A stretch of 64,000 nucleotides of DNA from Asparagopsis taxiformis (lineage: Eukaryota; Rhodophyta; Florideophyceae; Bonnemaisoniales; Bonnemaisoniaceae). The translations under genes were made by a program, and so were the position numbers. Where the stretch lies: contig JALQPE010003158.1 in NCBI GenBank assembly GCA_030407315.1, positions 1-64,000 of the forward strand, in the 5' to 3' direction. Below are positions 9,622 to 18,501 of this stretch, one piece after another; position 1 is the first letter of the stretch; the number at the start of each line of letters is the position of its first letter. Under the pieces are notes generated by a model. The model ran no database searches, was not told where the DNA came from, and was given only the letters and a program-made list of their open reading frames with translations.

Positions 9622-10810
9622 ATGGTCCAGCCCGTCGCCACCACCATCCTCGTCGGTGTCGCCGCGATGCGTCGCAAGTTGAACAGCGCCCCGATGCAGG
9701 CTATTCTCGCTTCCCTACGTCAGGCCAATCCCCACTTTCATCTCCTCATTTTCGACGATGTGCAGATGGCCTGCGACCCGCATACATGGCCTCGCGTGCA
9801 CGTTCTCCTCACCCTCTACTCGGCAAACTTCCCGCTTCAGAATGTGCTCGACTATATCGCCCTCCATAATCCCCTCCTCGTCAACAATCTACATCGTCAG
9901 CACTGCATGCAGGATCGACGTAAGGTCCGTCGCGTTCTCGCTAGTGCTCATGTGCCAACTCCAGACGCCGTTTGTGTGGACAGAACTGCTGGTGATGTCA
10001 TTACCCAGACCGGCCAATCCGATGACACACTCGTTATTCTTCGTCCCGATCATTCCGTTGCCACCATTCGCAAGCCCTTTGTGGAAAAGCCCGTGGACCC
10101 AGAGGATCATAGTAAGTCTTTCAATCTTGTTCTTCCGTTTTTGTTTCGCTCTCGCTGTCCATCCCGATTCTCACACCCTCTTCTCTCCCCGTGTAGATGT
10201 CTACATCTATTACAAAGGTGGTGGCGTTCGAAAATTATTCCGAAAGACAAAGAGTGAAAGTTCCCACTACGCACCAGCCGTCACACAGGTCAGACAGACC
10301 GGCAACTATGTCTACGAACAGTTTTATGAACCCGAACAATGCGCAGACGTAAAGGTCTACGGCGTTGGTAACTACTTTTACGCAGAGGCGCGAAAGGCGC
10401 CTCACATAGACGGAATAGTAGACAGAGACCCGCGAGGCCGTGAGCGCAGGATTCCAGTAGTTCTCTCAGACGAGGAACTGCACATTTGTCGCAAAGCTAC
10501 CCAGGCTTTCGATCAATTCGTTCTCGGTTTCGACCTGCTGCGAGGCCCAGGTCGTTCTAGGTTCGTCATTGATGTCAACGGTTGGAGCCTTGTTAAGAAC
10601 TCCCCAGAATATGCAGTTCAATGTGCTCATCTACTCGCCCAACACATTACATCTACCTTAATCTCCCGTAACCAGATTATGCTTCCGCATTACCCACTTC
10701 CCTTACGTCACAAACAAATTTCACTTCTACAGTATGCTGCACAAAAGCAACCCACCAATTCTAGCCCTGATCTTTTCGACCAGAACCACACCTCCCCTTG
10801 TGCTGCTTAA
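9622..10810 (+). CDS. PPIP5K/VIP1-type inositol pyrophosphate kinase, kinase domain only (two exons)
   Basis: ATP-grasp kinase that phosphorylates IP6/IP7 to inositol pyrophosphates, phosphate and energy signals. Exon 1 (9622-10111) has the N-terminal alpha/beta domain (GVAAMRRKLNSAPMQAIL, NPLLVNNLHRQHCMQDRRKV) and KPFVEKPVDPEDH. An 85-bp intron (10112-10196, GTAAGT..GTGTAG) splits the codon before VYIYYKGGGVRKLFRK. Exon 2 gives the VIP1 blocks GNYVYEQFYE, DVKVYGVG, YFYAEARKAPHIDG, FDLLRG and DVNGWSLVKNSPEY. The 367-residue product ends soon after the kinase domain. The histidine acid phosphatase half of animal, yeast and plant PPIP5K is missing, and no frame for it follows. Cytosolic location is inferred. 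Confidence 0.88.
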
Positions 10811-11000
10811 CCCATCTCTGTTGATCTTCGCTGCTTATTCCTTGCACATATGCACCTTTCATCACTCTATACACTCGTATTTATAGCTCATCGGTCATCG
10901 TGTAATAATGCTAGCGCTTCCCTGAGAACCCCGTGTAGTAGTAGCATTGACTCTGTCACAGTCAATAAAAAAAGATGGCATTTGCTGTTTACTTTCGATT

Positions 11001-12872
11001 CTAGAGCTCCACCACGCCCGTTCTAAACTCCGAAGCCCCCACACCCATGCCCTGCACATGCCTCCGAAACTCTGTCACAAGCTTGTTCGTCTTCGGAGCG
11101 CCTTCAATCGCGCTTGCAACTCGTTTGTGACTCAAAAGTTGCAAAACACTCGAAGCAAACGCTCGCGAGTATGGAGGTGATATAGTGCGCAACAGAAAGT
11201 CTACGAAACGACGCAAATGTGACCTGTCTACTTTGAGGTCATCAGCCCAGCTCTCCTGGAACACGTGCACAATTTGCGGCCCCATCTTGATCCTTACCAT
11301 TCCCGTAATCGTTTTCATAAACATGTCCCTCAGATCTTCAACTTGCGTCGACGCCAACCCCGGATAATCTCTCATAAAGGCGTTTCGAATGATTTCAAGT
11401 ACCTCTCCACGAAGACAATGATGCCGCTCAGCAATTGCTTCTAGGAACGCCAAGTGCTTGGGAGCTGTCACCATCAATGCTCTCAGATCCGGGCCGCCAT
11501 GCAGTCCTTCTTTCGCCCACATCATGATGCCCCGAGCAATGAGAGGATCTTTGACACCAATCAGTAGCTCATCGACAGCTTTGCCCTTAATTTTAAAGCG
11601 TGGGCACCCCGGGGTTAGCTCTTCGCACACGGTTGCAACCATGTCAAGGCCTGTAAACTTTCGTTTTATCGCGGTAACGAGCTCGTCTCGGCTCTGCGCA
11701 CTGTTCAGTTTCTCAGTTACTACGTGGTCATCCATGCAGATAAAGACGCCTGCAAAAGAAAGTAGAAGACAAAGACATTTGCGCTTCTTCAAATCTGGTG
11801 ATCCATCCAAGTATGTTCTGTGCTCATGACTGAAAAGCGACTTGAGCACATCTTCGAAGATTTCGATGTGACACAACGTACGAATCAAAACTACCTTTTC
11901 TTCAATATTAATAACGTTGTCGTCAACAGTGGGCACATCATCTACGATAGAGACTTCATCCAGTTCCAAGTCACCAACCAGTCGCCCATACACATCGAGC
12001 AGAATCTTGGTTTCATTGTCAAAGCGTTTGCGATTGTTGCGATCCGAGGTAAGCAGACTCATCAGCGCATCGATAACGGGCTTTCTCATCGTCACGCCAG
12101 CGGCAACATGGTCGACTAGAATCGCTGTGCGCATAACGTATTGGCGCGCAACGCCGTCTGGAACCACAGATGCAGCTTTCATGACATTAACAGCTTCTTT
12201 GCGCACCTCCTGGGCCATACGTCTGTACATACCTCGCATGAGCGGATCCTCAGCTTCGATCGACAGCGTGCTAAAGAGGCGTAGTGCGACAATCGTGCTG
12301 CATTCATCATAAGTGCAAAGAGCGGAGACGCGTTTGTACAGAGCGGTGAGGTCTGTATCCGACACTGTTCTTCCGCTACCAAACAGCTCTGTAAACTGCA
12401 TAGCTATAGCATCAAGAAACGACGTCGGAGACTGTAACACTTGCTGGTCCATGCCAGCCTGAGATAAGCGGCTCTCGCGAGTGAGCAAGTTGTGCAAAGT
12501 GGACTCTCGATTGCGTTCGGCCATTTGGGTGACGACGGGTTTCCATCTTGGCGAGTTGGTGACCGCAGATATGATGGTTTGCGCCTTGTCGGAGTCGGCA
12601 AGTGCCTCGTCGAGACGCGGAACAACTGTGACTTCATGCTCTTGTAAGACGGTCTGCACAGCTTGTTCCATGGTATCGGTGCCGCTGCCATACAGGTCTA
12701 TCCACTCGATGAGGGCGCGAAGCATGTCAGGAACGCCGTCATAGCTCTCCATGAGCGCTTCGCATGCGGCGGTGAGGTCGCCGCCGGCGTCGAGATATTG
12801 GTCGAGACGAACATCGATGTCGTCGGACAGAATGGCGTCCGGACTGGTGAACGGTTTGAGGGAGCCGTTCAT
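11001..12872 (-). CDS. NELF-C/D (TH1, trihydrophobin 1) homologue
   Basis: A single exon of 623 residues, close to animal NELF-C/D in length. Similarity recalled from the TH1 family runs the whole length: an N-terminal DQYLDAGGDLTAACEALMES helix pair, RRMAQEVRKEAV in the middle, KHLAFLEAIAERHHCLRGEV near residue 510 and the best block ISPPYSRAFASSVLQLL near residue 585 followed by LVTEFRRHVQ. In animals NELF binds paused RNA polymerase II with DSIF. Land plants and yeast are generally said to lack NELF, so a full-length TH1 protein in an alga is of interest. No other NELF subunit is in the window. The gene is tail-to-tail with the inositol kinase gene. Confidence 0.78.
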   Translation of the reverse strand: MNGSLKPFTSPDAILSDDIDVRLDQYLDAGGDLTAACEALMESYDGVPDMLRALIEWIDLYGSGTDTMEQAVQTVLQEHEVTVVPRLDEALADSDKAQTIISAVTNSPRWKPVVTQMAERNRESTLHNLLTRESRLSQAGMDQQVLQSPTSFLDAIAMQFTELFGSGRTVSDTDLTALYKRVSALCTYDECSTIVALRLFSTLSIEAEDPLMRGMYRRMAQEVRKEAVNVMKAASVVPDGVARQYVMRTAILVDHVAAGVTMRKPVIDALMSLLTSDRNNRKRFDNETKILLDVYGRLVGDLELDEVSIVDDVPTVDDNVINIEEKVVLIRTLCHIEIFEDVLKSLFSHEHRTYLDGSPDLKKRKCLCLLLSFAGVFICMDDHVVTEKLNSAQSRDELVTAIKRKFTGLDMVATVCEELTPGCPRFKIKGKAVDELLIGVKDPLIARGIMMWAKEGLHGGPDLRALMVTAPKHLAFLEAIAERHHCLRGEVLEIIRNAFMRDYPGLASTQVEDLRDMFMKTITGMVRIKMGPQIVHVFQESWADDLKVDRSHLRRFVDFLLRTISPPYSRAFASSVLQLLSHKRVASAIEGAPKTNKLVTEFRRHVQGMGVGASEFRTGVVEL

Positions 12873-13385
12873 CTGGGATTGTGCTGCAGAGGAGTACTGC
12901 GACGGGGGTATGCGAGTTGCTTTGTTGTGGTCAGCTGTCTAAATGCAGGGGCTCCACATGAGATGATAAGTGTCGGCTGAGTGAGAAACAAGTGTGCTCT
13001 CGGTATCGGAAGAAGAGGGTTGGTAACGGAAAGGGTGTAGGCATGATTGGTGATGAAACGGCGGTTGAGTGGATGCCACGCAAACGAGATGATTGCGTTA
13101 ACGACACGGCAGGTACAGCGTCACGGATGCACGCGCCATTTTGCAACTGCGGATCAAAATATCGTATGACACTCTAGATCGCAGGCCACTTTTCATGAAA
13201 ATTTTATAAATTATTTTCCATTTTTTTAGTTTCGTCGCACGGCGTCCGTACCGAGCGACGCCCAAGTCGTGCTGCATTGCTCATGTGTACCATACAGGAC
13301 TCGATTAATTGGTCGATCCGTATCCGTCTCGAACACGACCTCCTTCAATCCCATCGGGTGACCGCAACCGCAACACGCATTCGAC
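12873..13385. other. Divergent promoter region with an AT-rich core
   Basis: About 510 bases between the NELF-C/D gene and the eL37 gene. An AT-rich stretch at about 13193-13230 includes a TATA-like TTTATAAAT, about 175 bases before the eL37 start codon. No coding pattern. Confidence 0.45.
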
Positions 13386-13748
13386 ATGGTACGTTACACA
13401 ACAAAAAGACGACGGAATAGCGACGGAGCGATGGGAATACTAACAGACGATCCGTATGCACGAGCGTAGACGAAGGGTACGTCCAGTTATGGAAAGCGCA
13501 CCAGCAAGACGCACACGCTGTGCGTTCGCTGCGGTCGTCGCGCCTATCACATTCAGAAAAAGGTCTGCGCCGCGTGCGGCTATCCCAACGCGAAGAAGCG
13601 CTCGTACAACTGGTCGCAAAAGTCGAAGAGGAGAAGCACCACCGGTACTGGCCGTCTTCGCTATGTGCGACACATGTCGCGACGCTTCAAGAACGGCTTC
13701 CGTGAGGGCACTGTTGCCGTCAAGCGCGTCCCCGCTATCGCAGCCTAA
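13386..13748 (+). CDS. RPL37: Large-subunit ribosomal protein eL37 (intron directly after the start codon)
   Basis: Eukaryotic 60S subunit protein with a C4 zinc ribbon. Exon 1 contributes only ATG (13386-13388). An 81-bp intron follows (13389-13469, donor GTACGT, acceptor GCGTAG), and exon 2 (13470-13748) encodes [20 protein letters not shown]. The zinc ligands are in LCVRCG and VCAACG, followed by the basic region [20 protein letters not shown] and RRFKNGF. The product is 93 residues, normal for the family. Without the intron the frame has no start, so the splice is well supported. A basic rRNA-binding protein assembled in the nucleolus. Confidence 0.95.
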
Positions 13749-13854
13749 TCGTTGAAAGCCTCATGGCGCCGACTTGTACTAATTGTAAAGTTCTCGCGCA
13801 CTGCTAAAGAGATGACATTTGTTGGTTTGACGATCAATTGCTTTACCTCTAGAG

Positions 13855-14400
13855 TTAGATTGCTTCGAACAGGAAGGACGCTGCAAGCCCCTCGCGCTGT
13901 TTTGGTGCAGGTGGTGGTTCAGTTGAGAGGCGTTTTGAATTGTTCTTGCGTTTCTTCTTGCCGCTTTGTTCGCGTTTGTTAGACTTTTGCTTGTTAGATT
14001 TGAGCGTGTTTTTCATCTGCCCAATTGTTTCCAAGTCGACCGGGGTGAGATCAAGCGCCGTCGACGTCCCCACAGCCACACTGACGCGCTGACACATCGA
14101 ACACGTTCGGAAAACTCGGTTGCGACTTGACACCGCGTTACGGCGTCCTCGACGTTTTCGGGGCTGCCGAATGCGAACGCGCGCTGTGGTCATCAACGCA
14201 CAGCAGTGCGAACAGTGCAGTCGTTTCGCAGCTGTGGTGATTTCGGAAGGGGAAATGTCGTGAAGCATTTGAGATGCAAGATGTCTGGATATGACCGGGC
14301 TTGCACCTTGCAATATGTTGGCCGCTTTCCATTGAAACATGCGCTTGTTTTCAGTGGCGGCTTCCTCCAGTGCTTGCTGGACGTCCTTTACGCTGCTCAT
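13855..14400 (-). CDS. Small zinc-ribbon protein, possibly Rpr2/Rpp21/Snm1-like (RNase P/MRP)
   Basis: Start taken at MSSVKDVQQAL (14400); an in-frame Met at 14457 is possible. The helical N-terminal part (FQWKAANILQGASPVISRHL, ASQMLHDI) is followed by two Cys pairs, CSHCCALM and RTCSMCQR, separated by a basic stretch, then a long Lys-rich tail. This order, helices then a C-x2-C..C-x2-C ribbon, resembles the Rpr2/Rpp21/Snm1 subunits of RNase P and MRP, but similarity is weak. Nuclear or nucleolar location would fit the basic tail. It converges with the eL37 gene. Confidence 0.5.
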   Translation of the reverse strand: MSSVKDVQQALEEAATENKRMFQWKAANILQGASPVISRHLASQMLHDISPSEITTAAKRLHCSHCCALMTTARVRIRQPRKRRGRRNAVSSRNRVFRTCSMCQRVSVAVGTSTALDLTPVDLETIGQMKNTLKSNKQKSNKREQSGKKKRKNNSKRLSTEPPPAPKQREGLAASFLFEAI

Positions 14401-14672
14401 CTCAACGCAGCAACCAGGGGAATTGTATTCGTGGGATGGTGAGGACCGTTGCCTCAACCGATGTCGCCTGTTACAAAGAAATGTTTACGAGCGCGTCGAC
14501 CCGTCTGGTGTCCGAGTTGATGAATTTGAATGTTTTGTATATTTTGCTGAATTTAGATTGTGGATTTCTGAAAATGGGAAAAAACTCAGGTCAACGTTGC
14601 ACGCTACTTTCGAGCTCGGATTATTCGTGTTGCCGTGGACTCGACGCTGAAGTGGTGCGGTACGGGCTCAGG

Positions 14673-15401
14673 ATGAAAATCGCAATTTGCTTTTTGCAGT
14701 ATTCTGCGGTGGTGTCCAAGTCGTTCATCTGCACCAACATTCGAAAAGCAAGCGTCAAAAGCGAAGGGTGTGGCAGAAGAAGAGTAATCTCTGCAAACTC
14801 GTTGGAAGAGTCGAAGCGACGAGCAAAGTCGCAATATGACAATATACCGGACCTGAATCAGCAGTACATCTCGGAACTGAACTGGGCGGAACGGAAGTAT
14901 GGACCGAAAGTCGTGAAGAAGGACATAGCGAAAGAAGCGCAAAAAAGCATTTTGAAGCGAACGGATGTGAAGCGTTCACAGAGTTCATCTACCGCGAGCG
15001 AGGGAACAATGGCAAGTGGGCAGAGTGACCTAAGCGAGTACACGCGGATTCGAAATCAACTGATTGGAAATACGCTGTTTATCGGCTTGTTGGGCATTTG
15101 TGGCATGTGGAGTTTTGGCACACTAAAGAACGTGCAATCGTATAGTGTAGGACTAGTGGGCTCGTTGGCGTACATTCAACTACTGTCGCGCAGCGTCGAT
15201 AGACTGGCAGATGGTGCAAAGGGGGGCGGTGGTAATAGCGGAGATGCATTGCAGCCTGCACGTGTTGCCATCCTAGCGATTCTTGTGATTGCTTCGGCGA
15301 AGAACAGTGACAAGCTGGATGTTTTACCGGTGCTGTTTGGGTTTTTCACATACAAGTTGGCGACGTTGGTGCCGCTGCTTACCGGAGAAGCGTTTGAATG
15401 A
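14673..15401 (+). CDS. Plastid ATP-synthase-I/CGL160-like membrane protein
   Basis: The C-terminal about 125 residues have four hydrophobic segments: IGNTLFIGLLGICGMWSF, YSVGLVGSLAYIQLLSRSVD, ARVAILAILVIASA and VLPVLFGFFTYKLATLV. Order and spacing match cyanobacterial ATP synthase protein I (Atp1) and the plant thylakoid protein CGL160, which helps assemble the CF1CFo c-ring. The N-terminal half is basic and hydrophilic (SKRRAKSQYDNIPDLNQQYI) and may include a transit peptide. The start is uncertain. I use MKIAICFLQY at 14673, but the frame is open upstream and a spliced first exon is possible (TTTGCAG occurs at about 14694-14700). The gene is divergent from the zinc-ribbon gene. Confidence 0.65.
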   Translation: MKIAICFLQYSAVVSKSFICTNIRKASVKSEGCGRRRVISANSLEESKRRAKSQYDNIPDLNQQYISELNWAERKYGPKVVKKDIAKEAQKSILKRTDVKRSQSSSTASEGTMASGQSDLSEYTRIRNQLIGNTLFIGLLGICGMWSFGTLKNVQSYSVGLVGSLAYIQLLSRSVDRLADGAKGGGGNSGDALQPARVAILAILVIASAKNSDKLDVLPVLFGFFTYKLATLVPLLTGEAFE

Positions 15402-16245
15402 ATTGCGGGGTGCGGAAGGTCTCATTTGATTGTTGTGTTGTGTCATAAGAATAATTTAAAGGTGTTGAATTTGGAGGAAGCAGCGAGTTTGCATCCTGGG
15501 TGTCATCTTTGTTCACATAGGACTAGTTTGCAAATGAACTGGTCGTTACCGGCATGAGCCATGGGATGCAGAAGCAGTGATGACAACAAGTAGCGCAGGT
15601 CGTTGAGGATATGCATGTATGTGTAATATAGGTATAACGTGAGAGGTGGAATATGTTGCATGTAGAAAATGGCGAGCACGAGACTATCACGTCAGGATTG
15701 AAAGATTGCGACGGGTGTGCAAGGAGGAGCTCGGCACGATGGAATAAAGAGCGGGGGAGTGGAATAGGACAAAACTTTTGGCGCGCAGAGCAGCAACGTC
15801 ACACGGTCAACGGCGACAGCCGAGGCCTATGGCGCAGACGTTGATTGGCGGAGCGCGACAAACTGGGCAGCCACGTTCAGGTACATCGACGCGAGTAATT
15901 TCTGCAGTGAATTTTGGCGGCGATGCGCATCTGATTTGAAATTTCAAGGCCAGAAACACCCATAATTTCAAATTGATCACTTGGCGGCTCAACCATCGCA
16001 TCCAATCATCGCAAGCACTTACTGTAATCCCCGGCCTTACACCCGCGCACCCCGTTTAAATTTTAAACCAAACACGCCTTTGACAACTGCGCACAAACAA
16101 GACGTCACCCATTCGCACCGACCGCAGCATCGCGGTAGCCGCGGGTTGACAAACGCGCAGCCACGACCGCCAATGCGCCGGCACCAATTCTAACCCTCGC
16201 ATTGCCTCGCGCTCCCCGCGCATCCGCCCGACCTCATCCCGCCCA
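15402..16245. other. About 840 bases, no gene recognised
   Basis: It holds the 3' end of the CGL160-like gene and the promoter of the QWRF gene. No frame in it is protein-like. The final 200 bases are C-rich on the plus strand. Confidence 0.45.
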
Positions 16246-16980
16246 ATGCTCCGACCCGACCGCGATCGCCCGCCGTCCGTCGCGAAGCGCGCCGCCCATC
16301 ATCCGTCGCACAAGCGCGCCGTCGCGCCCGCGCAGCAGGGCGATGCGCAATGGCTGCGTGTCATGCACACCAAGGAGGCGCAATGGCGCTTCATGAACAC
16401 GATCGCTCTGCACGAAATGAATCTTCTGGAGCGCCGCGCCTGCGAACAATTGGAGAATCTATCGTCGCGTCTGGACGCGATCACCGCCGCGACCGCGCAG
16501 AAACGCGCTCTCGTGGCCGCTTGTCGCGCGTATCGTGCCAAGCAGATGTTCCGCGCCCTCGCCGCCCCCGTGCTCCATGGACTGGCCGCCGCGCTCAGTG
16601 ACCTTCGTCCCGGATATGTCGCCGCTTGCCAATTGTTGCTCGACGCCGCCAGATGCCTGCGTTTGCGCGCGCTCACGCTGTCGTCGCAGACAGCGCTTGA
16701 GAGAGAGCTGGCGCATTTTCGGGACGTTGCGTCGCGGTTTCAGCATGCCGCACGAGATGTCGGGCTACCCGATTTGGTGCTGGTTTGTGACGCGCTCGAT
16801 CAGTTGGCAGGCCTCGTCGTTGCGGAAGAGGCACATGCCGTTTCATGCGCCGCAGAAGCGGTGGCAGAGGCTGCGAGAGCGTCCGAATTTGAACGTAGTG
16901 TTCTGGCGGAAAAGGTGACGCGCATACGAGCGAAGAAGAGTTTGAGAAAGCAGCAGCAGCTGCTCGTCAGGCCTAATTGA
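16246..16980 (+). CDS. QWRF-motif protein, augmin subunit 8 (HAUS8/AUG8)-like
   Basis: A 244-residue, largely alpha-helical protein in one exon. Near residue 45 it has LRVMHTKEAQWRFMNTIALH, the QWRF signature of plant AUG8/QWRF proteins, whose animal counterpart HAUS8 links augmin to microtubules for gamma-tubulin-dependent branching. After the motif come long helices rich in Ala, Leu and Arg, as in the conserved C-terminal domain of the family. Plant QWRF proteins have a long disordered basic N-terminus that binds microtubules; here it is only about 40 residues (RPDRDRPPSVAKRAAHHPSH). Codon usage is strongly G/C-ending. Family assignment rests mainly on the QWRF block. Confidence 0.6.
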   Translation: MLRPDRDRPPSVAKRAAHHPSHKRAVAPAQQGDAQWLRVMHTKEAQWRFMNTIALHEMNLLERRACEQLENLSSRLDAITAATAQKRALVAACRAYRAKQMFRALAAPVLHGLAAALSDLRPGYVAACQLLLDAARCLRLRALTLSSQTALERELAHFRDVASRFQHAARDVGLPDLVLVCDALDQLAGLVVAEEAHAVSCAAEAVAEAARASEFERSVLAEKVTRIRAKKSLRKQQQLLVRPN

Positions 16981-17345
16981 TTGTTAATGCACGCTTGGCT
17001 TTTCTAGCTCGCTTGTTAACCGGTTTTTTTGTACTATGTATCTGCCCAATGCTAACTAGACAACAGCTGTGTGTCATGTTTGATGGCGACATTGTGCGCG
17101 TTGTGTCGAATAATGTCAACTTGGGTTGAAGCATGCAGGCCTGCTTTGGTTCAACTATTGTAATGAGTAAACGTCAATATTTCTAGCAATGCACCCTTCC
17201 GGACGCTGGCGCATGCTACAAAATGTCCAACCGCTCATTACTCACACACACACTGTAATACTGTAATGTGTGCACAACAACAACAATCACATGCGTCCAC
17301 TTTGCATCGATCCTCCGCTCGCCATCGCCCGAACCGAATGAATGA
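16981..17345. other. Spacer, no gene recognised
   Basis: About 360 bases between two plus-strand genes. It contains the 3' end of the QWRF gene and the leader of the WD40 gene. A CACACACACAC stretch lies near 17240-17253. No coding signal. Confidence 0.45.
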
Positions 17346-18416
17346 ATGGCCGAACCGGCATTCGCTCGCAAACGAGCTGCGCTCTCCACGATTGGAAGCG
17401 CATCCAGGGGTCTTCTCATCTTTCCATCTTCCGATCACCACCTCGTCCTTGCAGGAACCGCCCTAGCAAACAACAACAATGCACTTCACGCCCTCCATTA
17501 TGATCAACTCACCAATTCCCTTACCCCGTTCCATCACTTCACAACCACCAGTCAAATATGGTCGCTTCAACTCATCGACACTGATGATGCCGTCGTGAAA
17601 TTACTGGCCGCCGTGCGAGACGGACGCAATTCACGAGCAGAGATATGGTCGTTGCCTGATTTGCCCAATCATTTACACCAATCGACAACGCATTCTAATT
17701 CCGAATCTTCGCGTGTGCCATCAGCTCCACTTTCCGTCGTCGCTCAAACGCGTGTGGACGGCGATATTTTGCACGTTCGAAAAGCGCCGCATGCGCACGA
17801 TTATTTGTGCGTAACCCAATCTGGCGCGACTGTAGTGAATGTGGATCTCGCCAATCTGTCCTTCCAAGATGCAAAGACCTCCAACTCACAGCCGGATGAC
17901 AAAGTAATTGATGGCGATTGGATCAGTGAAAACAGTGCATTGGTCGCTTGGCGCTCCCGAATCGCCACGCTGGACGTGCGCACAGGTTGCTATGAAAGTT
18001 GTATGGACGTGGCGGAAGCATTGAAATTATCCCGCCCCGAGCGTGCAGCAGTGTGGGTCCCACCATATGCTTCCAGGATTTCCAGCGCGTGCAGCGATGC
18101 ATCGCATATGGTTTATGTCGGTGCACAGAACGGCAGTCTTCGCGCCTTTGATAACCGCATGGGTAAATTAGTTTGGCAGCTGCCGGAAGCTCACAACCAA
18201 TGGATTACGGTGACGAAAATGCTGCCTTCTGGCGGCATCGTCAGTGCTGGTACAGACGGCGTCGTGCGGTGCTGGACGATGCGCGGTGAATTGTTGGATA
18301 CATTCCCGCAGCATGATGACACTGTCACGAATACTGCGCTCTCTCATTCATTGCTTGCTTCGATTTCGTATGACGGGCGCATTGCGATTCATGATGTGCC
18401 ACCCTCATTGGCGTAG
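17346..18416 (+). CDS. WD40 beta-propeller protein, EIPR1/TSSC1-like
   Basis: A single exon of 356 residues, about the size of animal EIPR1, a partner of the EARP/GARP tethering complexes in endosome recycling and dense-core vesicle traffic. The N-terminal part (NNALHALHYDQ, QIWSLQLIDTDDAVVKLLAA) fits the first blades. The best support is at the C-terminus, MVYVGAQNGSLRAFDNRMGK, VSAGTDGVVRCWTMRG and LLASISYDGRIAIHDVPPSL, where the last block matches the conserved ASLSYDGR..I..VP ending of EIPR1. A cytosolic, membrane-associated scaffold is expected. Other WD40 families cannot be excluded. Its stop is 85 bases from the stop of the convergent transporter gene. Confidence 0.65.
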   Translation: MAEPAFARKRAALSTIGSASRGLLIFPSSDHHLVLAGTALANNNNALHALHYDQLTNSLTPFHHFTTTSQIWSLQLIDTDDAVVKLLAAVRDGRNSRAEIWSLPDLPNHLHQSTTHSNSESSRVPSAPLSVVAQTRVDGDILHVRKAPHAHDYLCVTQSGATVVNVDLANLSFQDAKTSNSQPDDKVIDGDWISENSALVAWRSRIATLDVRTGCYESCMDVAEALKLSRPERAAVWVPPYASRISSACSDASHMVYVGAQNGSLRAFDNRMGKLVWQLPEAHNQWITVTKMLPSGGIVSAGTDGVVRCWTMRGELLDTFPQHDDTVTNTALSHSLLASISYDGRIAIHDVPPSLA

Positions 18417-18501
18417 AAGTAGCGTACGGTGGTTCGTGTTTCCGTTTCTATACAGTGATGATCATCTACAACAATTACCATTTACATAAAGGTCAACAGT
18501 G

